Assembly (NCBI RefSeq): GCF_036346875.1 | Contig: NZ_CP107852.1 | Location: 4,154,001 to 4,218,000 of the forward strand | DNA length: 64,000 bases | From: Nocardia sp. NBC_00508 | Lineage (GTDB): Bacteria > Actinomycetota > Actinomycetes > Mycobacteriales > Mycobacteriaceae | Reading direction: 5' to 3' | Shown: positions 1 to 7,470 of the stretch, one piece after another | Layout: each line of letters starts with the position of its first letter | Numbering within the stretch: position 1 is the first letter of the stretch | The notes under the pieces: generated by a model | Database searches by the model: none | Told to the model about the DNA's origin: nothing | What the model saw: the letters and a program-made list of their open reading frames with translations, nothing else | Made by a program: the position numbers and the translations under genes

Positions 1-79
1 CCCAGCCGCCGATGCCGATGGTCATCCCGCTGCGTAGTTCGCCGACGACCTCGTCGAGCGACATCCGCTTGTCTCGCAT
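1..79 (-). CDS. ipdA: CoA-transferase-like ring-cleaving hydrolase, alpha subunit (5' end only)
   Basis: Only the first 26 codons are in the window; the gene runs off the left edge. The visible N-terminus contains LRSGMTIGIGGW, the characteristic start of IpdA. In mycobacteria and rhodococci IpdA pairs with IpdB to hydrolyse ring C of the last steroid ring intermediate (COCHEA-CoA) in the cytosol. The ATG lies 59 bp downstream of the echA20 stop on the same strand, so the two are probably co-transcribed. That order, echA20 then ipdA, matches M. tuberculosis Rv3550-Rv3551. Assignment rests on a short stretch, but the context is strong. Confidence 0.8.
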   Translation of the reverse strand, partial: MRDKRMSLDEVVGELRSGMTIGIGGW

Positions 80-138
80 CGCTTTTCGCTCCCTCTCCGA
101 TGGGTGGCCCGCCCGGGGACTTTCCTGGTTACGCGGCT

Positions 139-903
139 TCACTGGCCGGCCTTGCGCGCCGCGAGATCGTCGTCGAACCGGGCGCGGATCTCGTCGGCGA
201 CGCCGGCGAGATTGAGTTCGAAGGTGAATCCCTGCTCGTACCGGTAGCTGCGGTGCACGTCCTGCACGTCGATGCCGTTCAGCGCGCGCTTCGCCGCCCG
301 GATCACCCGGCCGTCCTTGGCCGCGATGTTCTTGGCCAATTCCAAAGCCGCCGCGTCGAGTTCGGCGCGCGGCACCACCTGGTAGACCGAGCCGTAGTGC
401 TGCAACTGCTGTGCGGTGATCGTGCTCGCCGTGTAGAACAGCGCGCGCATCAGGTGCTGGGGCACCAGCCGTGCCAGGTGGGTCGCCGCGCCGAGCGCGC
501 CGCGGTCCACCTCGGGTAGGCCGAAGGTGGCGTCGTCGGAGGCGATCACGATATCCGCGTTGCCCACCAACCCGATGCCGCCGCCGAGGCAGAAGCCCTG
601 CACCACCGCGATGACCGGCACCTGGCATTCGTAGACCGCTGCGAAGGCATCGAAGCAGCCATGGTTCGCGTCGATCAGCGCCTGGTGGCCGGGCTTGCTC
701 TGGATCTCCTTGATGTCCACGCCCGCGTTGAAGCCGCGGTTCTCCGCGCGCAGGACCACCACTTTGGTGTCCGGATCGCGGCCCGCCGCCCGCACTTCGT
801 CGGCGATGGCGAACCAGCCCTCGGTCGGGATGGCGTTGACCGGCGGGTAGTCGACCGTGACCACGGTGATGCCGGTGGATTCGGAGTGGCGGTTGATCCC
901 CAT
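139..903 (-). CDS. echA20: Enoyl-CoA hydratase/isomerase family hydrolase, EchA20-like
   Basis: This crotonase-fold protein of about 254 residues resembles EchA20 of M. tuberculosis (247 residues). EchA20 opens steroid ring D at the bicyclic HIEC-CoA stage, just before IpdAB acts. Visible family features are GFNAGVDIKE, the oxyanion-hole segment GFCLGGGIGLVG and FGLPEVDRGALGAA. The C-terminus ends in the conserved FELNLAGVADE block. I chose the ATG at 903; an in-frame ATG at 915 adds four residues and neither has a clear Shine-Dalgarno. The frame stays open further upstream, but that extension is antisense to the neighbouring dehydrogenase genes and looks spurious. The gene is divergent from the SDR at 967, with a palindrome between them. 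Confidence 0.87.
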   Translation of the reverse strand: MGINRHSESTGITVVTVDYPPVNAIPTEGWFAIADEVRAAGRDPDTKVVVLRAENRGFNAGVDIKEIQSKPGHQALIDANHGCFDAFAAVYECQVPVIAVVQGFCLGGGIGLVGNADIVIASDDATFGLPEVDRGALGAATHLARLVPQHLMRALFYTASTITAQQLQHYGSVYQVVPRAELDAAALELAKNIAAKDGRVIRAAKRALNGIDVQDVHRSYRYEQGFTFELNLAGVADEIRARFDDDLAARKAGQ

Positions 904-937
904 CGCAAGTCCCATCGTGTGTGAACGCCATTGGCAA

Positions 938-955
938 AGCAAGCAGTTGCTTGGT
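938..955. promoter_or_regulatory. 18-bp palindrome between echA20 and SDR gene; candidate KstR2-type operator
   Basis: The sequence AGCAAGCAGTTGCTTGGT is a near-perfect inverted repeat. It has the outer A-n-CAAG and CTTG-n-T elements of the published mycobacterial KstR2 motif, but here the half-sites are 6 bp apart rather than 2. It sits 11 bp before the GTG at 967. A TAGGTT -10-like hexamer (955-960) begins at its last base, ending 6 bp before that GTG. Control of both divergent genes is therefore plausible. The regulator identity is inferred. Confidence 0.5.
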
Positions 956-966
956 AGGTTAGCACG

Positions 967-1749
967 GTGGCACTCGAAATCGATCTCGCCGGACGCGTCG
1001 TTCTGGTGACGGGCGGCGTGCGCGGCGTCGGCGCGGGCGTGAGCGAGGCATTCCTGGCCGCGGGTGCGACCGTCGTGGCGTGCGCGCGGCGCCCCGCCGA
1101 CGTTCCCGTCGAGGTCGACGGACGCGCGATCGACTACCTGCCGTGCGATGTCCGGGACGCGGATGCGGTCCGTGCGTTGATCGAGACGATCACCGAGCGC
1201 CATGGCCGCCTCGATCATCTGGTCAACAACGCGGGCGGCGCCCCCTTCGCGCTCGCCGCCGAGGCAGGCAAGAACTTTCACGCCAAGATCGTCGAGCTGA
1301 ACCTGCTCGCCCCGCTGCTGGTGGCGCAGGCCGCCAACGCGGTGATGCAGCGACAAGAAGAGGGCGGCTCGATCGTGAACATCTCCAGCGTGAGCGGGCA
1401 CCGTCCGTCGCCGGGCACCGCCGCCTACGGCGCGGCCAAGGCGGGCATGGACAGCCTGACCGGCTCGCTCGCCGTCGAGTGGGCGCCGAAGGTGCGGGTC
1501 AACTCGCTGGTGGTCGGGCCTGTGCACACCGAATTGAGCCACCTGCACTATGGCGACGAAGAAGGCGTCGACGCGGTGGGCCGGACCATCCCCCTCGGCC
1601 GCATGGCCCGCCCCGACGACATCGGCAGTTGCGCCGTCTTCCTCGCCTCGCCGCTGGCCGCCTACGTCAGCGGCGCGACACTGCTGGTGCACGGCGGCGG
1701 CGAGCGCCCCGCCTTCCTGGCTGCCTCCACCGCAGAACAGCAGTCCTGA
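967..1749 (+). CDS. Short-chain dehydrogenase/reductase (Rv3549c-like)
   Basis: A 260-residue classical SDR. The nucleotide-binding motif TGGVRGVG lies near residue 16, LVNNAGG near 86, then the catalytic Ser (NISSVSG) and YGAAK. It should reduce or oxidise a hydroxyl/keto group with NAD(P)(H). Position beside echA20/ipdA matches M. tuberculosis Rv3549c and suggests a role in late steroid ring degradation, but the substrate is unknown. Translation starts at a GTG without a Shine-Dalgarno, directly downstream of a -10-like TAGGTT, so a leaderless transcript is likely. The next SDR starts 31 bp after its stop and is probably in the same operon. Confidence 0.85.
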   Translation: MALEIDLAGRVVLVTGGVRGVGAGVSEAFLAAGATVVACARRPADVPVEVDGRAIDYLPCDVRDADAVRALIETITERHGRLDHLVNNAGGAPFALAAEAGKNFHAKIVELNLLAPLLVAQAANAVMQRQEEGGSIVNISSVSGHRPSPGTAAYGAAKAGMDSLTGSLAVEWAPKVRVNSLVVGPVHTELSHLHYGDEEGVDAVGRTIPLGRMARPDDIGSCAVFLASPLAAYVSGATLLVHGGGERPAFLAASTAEQQS

Positions 1750-1780
1750 ACATCCCGAACACCGCACGAAGAGGACACAC

Positions 1781-2692
1781 ATGGACACCGACCAGATCTG
1801 CGCCGGACGCGTCGTCATCGTCACCGGCGCGGGCCGGGGCATCGGCCGCGCGCATGCCCTCGCCTTCGCCTCGGCAGGCGCCCGCGTGGTGGTCAACGAC
1901 CTCGGCTCGGCGCTGGACGGCGCGGCCACCGCGGAGACGCCTGCACAGCAGGTGGTCGCCGAGATCGAGGCGCTCGGCGGCGAAGCCGTGGCCAACGGCG
2001 ACGACGTCGCGGACTGGGCAGGCGCCCGCAGGCTCGTGCGCCAGGCCGTCGACACGTTCGGCACCCTGGACGTTCTGGTCAACAACGCCGGTTTCGTGCG
2101 CGACCGGATGCTGGTCAACCTCGGCGAGGACGAGTGGGACGCGGTGATCCGCGTTCATCTCAAGGGCCACTTCGCCACCATGCGGCACGCGATCGAGTAC
2201 TGGCGCGCGGAAGCCAAGGCGGGCTGTCCGGTCGATGGCCGCATCATCAACACCAGCTCCGGCGCGGGTTTGCAAGGCAGTGTTGGTCAAGGCAACTACG
2301 GCGCGGCCAAGGCGGGTATCGCGGGACTGACGCTGACCGCCGCCGCCGAGTTCGCCCGTTACGGCGTCACGGTGAACGCGATCGCGCCGGCAGCGCGGAC
2401 CCGGATGACCGAGACGGTGTTCGCGGACACGATGGCCGAGCCGGACAACGGTTTCGACGCCATGGCGCCGGAGAATGTGTCGCCGCTGGTCGTGTGGCTG
2501 GGCAGTACTCAGTCGGCGACGGTGACCGGCCGGATGTTCGAGGTCGAGGGCGGCAAGGTGGCGCTGGCCGATGGCTGGCGGCACGGCGTCGCAGTGGACC
2601 GCGGCGCTCGTTGGAATCCGGCCGAACTCGGCCCCGTCGTGGCCGATCTGATCGCCAAGGCGGCACCCTCGGAGCCGGTCTACGGCGCCTGA
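1781..2692 (+). CDS. Short-chain dehydrogenase of the multifunctional-enzyme type (Rv3548c-like)
   Basis: A 303-residue SDR related to the dehydrogenase domain of peroxisomal multifunctional enzyme type 2. The cofactor motif TGAGRGIGRAHA lies near residue 14, LVNNAGF near 102, then the catalytic NTSSGAG and NYGAAK. The long C-terminal tail ending in EPVYGA is typical of this subgroup. The ATG at 1781 has a GAGGA 9 bp upstream; the frame is open further back inside the previous gene, but that is not the start. It corresponds by position and type to M. tuberculosis Rv3548c and probably acts as a hydroxyacyl-CoA or hydroxysteroid dehydrogenase. It resembles the SDR at 26539. Confidence 0.85.
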   Translation: MDTDQICAGRVVIVTGAGRGIGRAHALAFASAGARVVVNDLGSALDGAATAETPAQQVVAEIEALGGEAVANGDDVADWAGARRLVRQAVDTFGTLDVLVNNAGFVRDRMLVNLGEDEWDAVIRVHLKGHFATMRHAIEYWRAEAKAGCPVDGRIINTSSGAGLQGSVGQGNYGAAKAGIAGLTLTAAAEFARYGVTVNAIAPAARTRMTETVFADTMAEPDNGFDAMAPENVSPLVVWLGSTQSATVTGRMFEVEGGKVALADGWRHGVAVDRGARWNPAELGPVVADLIAKAAPSEPVYGA

Positions 2693-2825
2693 GCGGCACA
2701 GCCCCTTCTGGGGCGCAGTTGCGGGCTGGGTTTACTATGGGGCACCCGTCCGTGGGAAAGTCCCGTGTGAGAGTGGCGACCGGGCAGAAGACTGCGTTTC
2801 AACTGATGAGGGGAAGGCTCGTCGC

Positions 2826-3322
2826 ATGGCCATAGGTCGCACACTCCATGTGCCAGGGGTAGCCGAAGCCGTCGCGGGCTCAGCGCTGCTCGGCGGGCCC
2901 GCAGACGCGTGGGTCGGCCGCGTCCTGGTCAAGCCCGCGACCGCAGTCAGGGTGGCCGTCGTCCTCGCGGTCACCGCGGGCGCGCTCGCCGCCGCCGTCG
3001 CGGTGCCCGAGATCGCGGTCGCGCTCGACCATCTCGATCCCGGCGGCGCGCGCGCGGGGCGGCTGTCCGACGGTGTGAGCGGTGTGAGCTGGATCGCGTT
3101 CGCGACGGCGATGTCGGTGGCGTGCTCGCGGAACCGGCCTCCCCGCCCGCGTCGGTGGCGGACCGGGCCGACCGGGTGGCGCGGTGGGCGCGTAATCCGA
3201 TGGGGGAGATCGTGGTGGACGCCCGGTGGATTGCTCCGCCGGAAGGCATTAGTCCGCGCGGATGGGTCCAGACCATCGCCAGCGCCTATGCGGCGTCCGC
3301 TTCCGCGTCCGCTCGGAATTGA
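2826..3322 (+). pseudogene. Small hypothetical gene with an apparent reading-frame break
   Basis: From the ATG at 2826 (AGGGGAAGG about 10 bp upstream) the frame has strong GC3 codon bias to about 3115. It includes a hydrophobic stretch of roughly 25 residues (AVRVAVVLAVTAGALAAAVA). After that the frame turns arginine/proline-rich and atypical. Good codon bias and protein-like sequence continue in the +2 frame (for example WARNPMGEIVVDARWIAPPE) to a stop at 3320-3322. The simplest reading is one small membrane-associated protein of about 165 residues interrupted by an indel near 3100-3125. It could be a sequencing error, a decayed gene or a frameshift; no slippery heptamer is evident. No family recognised. 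Confidence 0.4.
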
Positions 3323-3566
3323 ACAGACCGGCGCGATCGCGATCAGTCCGACGCAATAGTGCGCGACCGGTCGGCTATTCGAACGAACGGGCGCTGCCGG
3401 GAATCCGGTTCGGCGCGAACGACGAACGCGCATGGTGCGTCGAATGCGGTTATGCAGGACAATGATCCAGATCACACCACATGCCAGCACGCGTCCGTGC
3501 CCTTATTTCGTCGGACACGGCCGCGCGCCGGTTGTGTGCTGCACGCACGTTTGCACGTGCATAACA

Positions 3567-3601
3567 CAGCACAGTGCGACCCGGTGGGCCGCACTGTGCT
3601 G
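3567..3601 (-). terminator. Hairpin terminator after the EspR-like gene
   Basis: CAGCACAGTGCG (3567-3578) is followed after an 11-nt loop by its exact complement (3590-3601). The 12-bp stem sits 14 bp past the stop codon of the minus-strand regulator at 3616. There is no T-run, as is common in high-GC actinobacteria. Confidence 0.6.
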
Positions 3602-3615
3602 CCGTGCAGGAGAAC

Positions 3616-4032
3616 CTATTCGGTGCCGTCTGGAGGAATTTCGGGCAAGCCTTCGCTGGCCCGCAACTTCTCCGCCATGGACGTGAGCAGGTTCTGTGAT
3701 TCTTCGGACAAGTCGAACGCCCTACTCGACAGCCGTCGCAGTCCGTAGCCCTGCAGCTGGGACAGCAGTTCCAGATCGTGATCGATCTTGGCAGCATAGA
3801 TGTCGTTGAAGAAGTAGTCCGGCTTGACCTTGAAGAACTTCGCCAGGGCGGCCACCGTCTCATCGGACGGGTTCGTCCGTTGTCCCGACCGCAACTGCGA
3901 CAGGTACGGTTTCGAGATCGGATGTCCGGAGGCCGTCAGCGCCGCCGCAACCTCCGCGTTGGTATGCGGCTTACGCCCCGGGGGATGCACGGTTTCGAAC
4001 AGCTTGTTCAGCCGCGCCGCGAAATCAGCCAT
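3616..4032 (-). CDS. EspR-like nucleoid-associated transcriptional regulator
   Basis: A 138-residue protein closely resembling EspR of M. tuberculosis (132 residues). It has the N-terminal FAARLNKLFETVHPPGRKPH, then a helix-turn-helix with PYLSQLRSGQRTNPS and ALAKFFKV. A helical C-terminal dimerisation region ends in LRASEGLPE. EspR binds DNA as a dimer of dimers, controls ESX-1 accessory genes and many wall/lipid genes, and acts as a chromosome organiser. Here it is monocistronic, beside sterol genes rather than ESX genes, with a GATACGTATC palindrome about 47 bp upstream. Regulation of the adjacent sterol genes is speculation. Confidence 0.8.
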   Translation of the reverse strand: MADFAARLNKLFETVHPPGRKPHTNAEVAAALTASGHPISKPYLSQLRSGQRTNPSDETVAALAKFFKVKPDYFFNDIYAAKIDHDLELLSQLQGYGLRRLSSRAFDLSEESQNLLTSMAEKLRASEGLPEIPPDGTE

Positions 4033-4392
4033 TGTGAGCCGCCCAATTCCCTTCGCTGTACTAACAGTCGTTATCTCGGATACGTATCATTGATATTAGC
4101 GGCTCAGTAACTGAAAACCTACGCCTGATTCCGGATTTCCTTGAAGCTTCTAGGTCGGATCGCGGCGAAGGCACTGGGACGGTTGCGTTTGCGGGTTACC
4201 CCAAGGGCTCTCGAGAACCAGGCGTACGACCAGGTTCTGGCCCGTCGTTGCGGTCTCGCCGCAAGGGGTCTTGATAGCGGCAAGATAGCTGACATCTCAT
4301 CGACCGGGCGGTATGCGGGTTTGTGTGGCGTACGACACGTTTGTGCCCCTGGGGGATGAACGTTCAACCAATCGCGCGAAATGGTTGAAGTT
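4033..4392. other. Gene-free stretch between espR-like gene and fadA5
   Basis: This 360-bp interval is the upstream region of the minus-strand regulator and the 3' flank of fadA5. The only notable element is the perfect 10-bp palindrome GATACGTATC at 4079-4088 within an AT-rich patch, likely in the regulator's promoter. Short open frames here lack codon bias and a ribosome site, so I do not call a gene. Confidence 0.5.
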
Positions 4393-5556
4393 TCACAAAC
4401 GTTCGATGATAGTGCCTGTCGCGAGTGCGCCACCGGCGCACATGAGAACCATCGCCGTGCTGCGGTCGCTGCGCTCCAGCTCGTGCAAAGCCGTTGCGAG
4501 AAGACGCGATCCGGTGGAGCCGACGGGATGTCCGAGCGCGATCGCGCCGCCGTTGACATTAACCCGGCCCATGTCCGGCTGGTGGACCGATGCCCAAGAA
4601 AGTGCCACCGACGCGAACGCCTCGTTGATCTCGAAAAGGTCGATGTCGCCGATATTCATGCCGGACCGTTCCAGCAGCCGAGTGCACGCCTGCACCGGGC
4701 CGTCGAGGTGGAATTCGGGCTCGGCCCCCACCACCGCCTGGGTGACGATCCGCGCCCTGGGTCGCAAACCCGCTCGCTGCGCGGCCTTTTCGTCCATCAG
4801 CAGTACCGCCGCGGCGCCGTCGGAGATCTGCGAGGACGATCCAGCGGTGTGCACGCCACCCGCCAATACCGGCTTCAGCTCGGCCAGGCCCTCCACGGTG
4901 GTCGCGCGCAGACCCTGATCCCGTGTCACATCGAGCTTTTCGCCGGTCAGGTTGCCTTCCTTGTCGACCGCCGGCGCGGTCACGGTGAGCACCTCGCGGT
5001 CGAACCGGCCTTCGGCCCAAGCCTGCCCCGCCAGACGCTGTGAGCGCGCGCCGAACTCGTCCACATCGGCGCGAGTGATGCCGCGCCGCTTGGCGATACG
5101 CTCCGCGGCCTCGAACTGATTGGGCAGGTCGATGTTCCACGACGCGGGCCTGCGCGGTCCAGCGTGCTCGCCGACGTTGGCGCCCAACGGAACCCGGCTC
5201 ATCGCCTCCACGCCGCAGGCCATGCCGACCTCGATCGCGTCGGCCGCGATCAACCCCGCGATCAGATGGTTGGCCTGCTGGGCCGATCCGCACTGCGTAT
5301 CGATGGTGGTGGCGCCGACCTGCCACGGCAGGCCTGCGTGCAGCCAGGCGACCCGGGTGACGTTGTTGGACTGCTCGCCCGCCTGGGTGACGCATCCGCC
5401 GATGACCTGCTCGACCTGCGCGGGGTCCAGATGTGCCCGGTCCAGCAGTCCGCGCTGGGCCATGCCGAGCAGTTCGGCCGCGTGCAGGCCCGACAGCCAG
5501 CCGCCGCGCTTGCCGATCGGGGTGCGTGCGGCCTCGACGATGACGGGTGTGCCCAT
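4393..5556 (-). CDS. fadA5: Steroid acyl-CoA thiolase FadA5
   Basis: A 387-residue thiolase (M. tuberculosis FadA5 is 391). FadA5 carries out the thiolytic, CoA-dependent step of beta-oxidation on 3-keto acyl-CoAs of the cholesterol side chain. The nucleophile is Cys89 in DTQCGSAQQ. NEAFAS and GHPVGSTGSR carry the catalytic and oxyanion residues, and the acid/base Cys lies in CAGGALATG. The ATG at 5556 has AAGGAAAGG upstream; open frame beyond it is promoter sequence. A KstR-like site lies 28 bp upstream, and the gene is divergent from cyp125, as in M. tuberculosis Rv3546/Rv3545c. Confidence 0.92.
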   Translation of the reverse strand: MGTPVIVEAARTPIGKRGGWLSGLHAAELLGMAQRGLLDRAHLDPAQVEQVIGGCVTQAGEQSNNVTRVAWLHAGLPWQVGATTIDTQCGSAQQANHLIAGLIAADAIEVGMACGVEAMSRVPLGANVGEHAGPRRPASWNIDLPNQFEAAERIAKRRGITRADVDEFGARSQRLAGQAWAEGRFDREVLTVTAPAVDKEGNLTGEKLDVTRDQGLRATTVEGLAELKPVLAGGVHTAGSSSQISDGAAAVLLMDEKAAQRAGLRPRARIVTQAVVGAEPEFHLDGPVQACTRLLERSGMNIGDIDLFEINEAFASVALSWASVHQPDMGRVNVNGGAIALGHPVGSTGSRLLATALHELERSDRSTAMVLMCAGGALATGTIIERL

Positions 5557-5584
5557 GTCCAACCTTTCCTTAGGGACAGAAAAC

Positions 5585-5598
5585 TGAAACGCGTTCCT
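5585..5598. promoter_or_regulatory. KstR-like operator upstream of fadA5
   Basis: TGAAACGCGTTCCT matches the KstR consensus TnnAACnnGTTnnA except for the last base. It lies 28 bp before the fadA5 ATG, and a perfect site serves divergent cyp125 66 bp away. Confidence 0.75.
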
Positions 5599-5664
5599 GG
5601 CACTTACCAGGGGCGGATCTGTCCGGTTTCTTTCCTCGTTCTCGCGCCTGTGCTTCAATGATTA

Positions 5665-5678
5665 TAGAACGTGTTTCA
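5665..5678. promoter_or_regulatory. KstR operator upstream of cyp125
   Basis: TAGAACGTGTTTCA is a full match to TnnAACnnGTTnnA, 21 bp before the GTG of the P450 gene. KstR is a TetR-family repressor released by a 3-oxocholestenoyl-CoA-type ligand, so the gene should be sterol-induced. Confidence 0.88.
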
Positions 5679-5699
5679 GTTTGTCGAAGGAGACATCTG

Positions 5700-6959
5700 G
5701 TGGTAGACACTCGGAATGCCCGGCCGAATCTCCCGGACGGGTTCGACGTCACGGACCCGGACATCTACGCCGAGCGTGTTCCGGTCGAGGAGTTCGCCGA
5801 ACTGCGCCGGACCGCCCCCATCTGGTGGAATCCGCAGTCGCCCGACGTGAGCGGGTTCCACGACGACGGTTTCTGGGTGGTCAGCTCGCACGCTGATGTC
5901 AAGGAGGTCTCGCGGCGCAGCGACGTGTTCTCCAGTTACGAGAACACCGCCATCCCGCGGTTCAACGACGACATCGCCCGCGAGCAGATCGAGCTGCAGC
6001 GCATCGTCCTGCTGAACATGGACGCGCCCGAGCACACCAAACTGCGCAAGATCATCTCGCGCGGGTTCACTCCGCGCGCCATCAACGGTCTGCGCGCGGA
6101 GCTGTCGGCCCGTGCCGAGTCGATCGTCAAGGCGGCGGCTGAATCGGGTTCCGGGGATTTCGTCACTCAGGTCGCGTGCGAGCTGCCGCTGCAGGCCATC
6201 GCCGAGCTGATCGGCGTCCCGCAGGAAGACCGGATGAAAATGTTCACCTGGTCCAACGACATGACCGGCTACGACGATCCGGAGAGCACCGCCGACCCGG
6301 TCGCGGCCTCCGCCGAGATCCTGGGTTACGCCTACCAGATGGCGGCCTCCCGCAAGCAGTGCCCGGCCGACGACATCGTGACCACGCTGATCGAGGCCGA
6401 CATCGATGGTGACAAGCTCAGCGAGGAGGAGTTCGGCTTCTTCGTGATCATGCTCGCCGTGGCGGGCAACGAGACCACCCGCAACGCCATCTCGCACGGC
6501 ATGATGGCGTTCCTGGAGAACCCGGACCAGTGGGAGCTGTTCAAGAAGGAACGGCCCGCTACCGCAGCCGACGAGATCATCCGCTGGGCCACCCCGGTCA
6601 GCTCGTTCCAGCGGACCGCGCTGGAGGACACCGAACTCGGCGGCGTGCAGATCAAGAAGGGTCAGCGAGTGGTCATGCTGTACCGGTCGGCCAACTTCGA
6701 CGAGGACGTCTTCGACCAGCCGGAGAAGTTCGACATCATGCGCAAGGACAACCCGCACCTGGCCTTCGGCGGCACCGGCGCGCACTTCTGCATCGGGGCG
6801 AATCTCGCCCGGCTGGAGATCGACCTGATCTTCAACGCCATCGCCGATCACCTGCCCGATATCACCAAGGTCGCCGACGCGAAGCGGCTCCGCTCGGGCT
6901 GGCTCAACGGAATCAAGGAGTTCCCGGTCGATTACAAGACCTGCCCGATCGCGCACTGA
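5700..6959 (+). CDS. cyp125: Steroid C26-monooxygenase, cytochrome P450 CYP125
   Basis: A 419-residue P450 (M. tuberculosis CYP125A1 is 433). CYP125 oxidises the terminal methyl of the cholesterol/cholestenone side chain up to the 26-oic acid, which starts side-chain beta-oxidation. The I-helix oxygen-activation motif is AGNETTRN, the ExxR motif lies in EIIRW, and the haem loop FGGTGAHFCIG places the thiolate at about Cys364. The GTG at 5700 has an AAGGAG ribosome site; frame upstream overlaps the KstR operator. A strong hairpin follows the stop. The small ferredoxin at 26307 is its probable electron donor. Confidence 0.94.
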   Translation: MVDTRNARPNLPDGFDVTDPDIYAERVPVEEFAELRRTAPIWWNPQSPDVSGFHDDGFWVVSSHADVKEVSRRSDVFSSYENTAIPRFNDDIAREQIELQRIVLLNMDAPEHTKLRKIISRGFTPRAINGLRAELSARAESIVKAAAESGSGDFVTQVACELPLQAIAELIGVPQEDRMKMFTWSNDMTGYDDPESTADPVAASAEILGYAYQMAASRKQCPADDIVTTLIEADIDGDKLSEEEFGFFVIMLAVAGNETTRNAISHGMMAFLENPDQWELFKKERPATAADEIIRWATPVSSFQRTALEDTELGGVQIKKGQRVVMLYRSANFDEDVFDQPEKFDIMRKDNPHLAFGGTGAHFCIGANLARLEIDLIFNAIADHLPDITKVADAKRLRSGWLNGIKEFPVDYKTCPIAH

Positions 6960-6970
6960 GACCCGAAAGG

Positions 6971-6998
6971 GGCCCTCACACCGCACGGTGTGAGGGCC
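6971..6998. terminator. Bidirectional hairpin between cyp125 and the NTF2-like gene
   Basis: GGCCCTCACACC (6971-6982) pairs perfectly with GGTGTGAGGGCC (6987-6998) across a GCAC loop, followed by TCTTTC on the plus strand. It lies between two convergent genes and can stop transcription from both sides. Confidence 0.85.
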
Positions 6999-7028
6999 TC
7001 TTTCGTCTGCCGGGACAGGCGGGGGTGT

Positions 7029-7442
7029 TCAGTCGACCGGTCGCGCGGTGGCCATGGCGCGGTCGACCTCCCAGAATGCCCGCAGGGCGGCGATCTTGCC
7101 GCCCTCGTCAACGCGGTAGGTGAACACGCCATCGGCATCGATCCGATGACCGCCGATCGTGCTGCGGATGGTGCCGGTGAACGCGACCTCGTTGCCGCAC
7201 GCGAACGAGTCCCCGAACAGGAACTCGATCAGGTCGGTCTTGGCGATCGCCTTGTCCCAGAACGCGGCGATGGCCTCCTTGCCGCGATGTCCGTTGCCCT
7301 CCGGGTCGAAGCCGGAGGGACCGATGGGGTCTTCCACGATGCCGTCCTCGGCGAACAGCGCGACCCATGCCTGCTTGTCCCGTGCTCGAACCGCGGCCTG
7401 CGAGGCGAGGCCCGCTGCCCGGGCCGGGTGTTCGTCGCTCAT
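7029..7442 (-). CDS. NTF2/SnoaL-like (ketosteroid-isomerase fold) protein
   Basis: A 137-residue protein of the NTF2-like cone fold, the fold of delta5-3-ketosteroid isomerase. Recognisable parts are AWVALFAEDGIVEDPIG, the GKEAIAAFWD segment and a C-terminal FTYRVDEGGKIAALRAFWEVD strand pair. It is the last gene of the minus-strand sterol operon beginning at 11698, 28 bp behind the luciferase-like gene. That placement supports a steroid substrate, either isomerisation or hydration/binding. The catalytic residues cannot be assigned with certainty, so the activity is left open. Confidence 0.75.
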   Translation of the reverse strand: MSDEHPARAAGLASQAAVRARDKQAWVALFAEDGIVEDPIGPSGFDPEGNGHRGKEAIAAFWDKAIAKTDLIEFLFGDSFACGNEVAFTGTIRSTIGGHRIDADGVFTYRVDEGGKIAALRAFWEVDRAMATARPVD

Positions 7443-7470
7443 ATGCGCTCCCTTGGTCAGCGAGTGGTTC

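Noticed and set aside
139..2118. Very long antisense open frame across the two SDR genes
   Set aside because: Only the echA20 part has family motifs; the rest is the complement of clearly coding genes and arises from GC3 bias. The same applies to long antisense frames at 34961-37042 and 56838-59144.
2700..2825. Structured-looking leader (GTGGGAAAGTCCCGTG, GAGAGTGGCGACCGGGC) that recalls a cobalamin riboswitch core
   Set aside because: The paired CCGG elements and the CCCGC-AACTGT-type block are missing or out of order, and the downstream gene gives no support.
4141..4359. 72-codon frame between the EspR-like gene and fadA5
   Set aside because: Weak codon bias, no ribosome site and no recognisable protein features.
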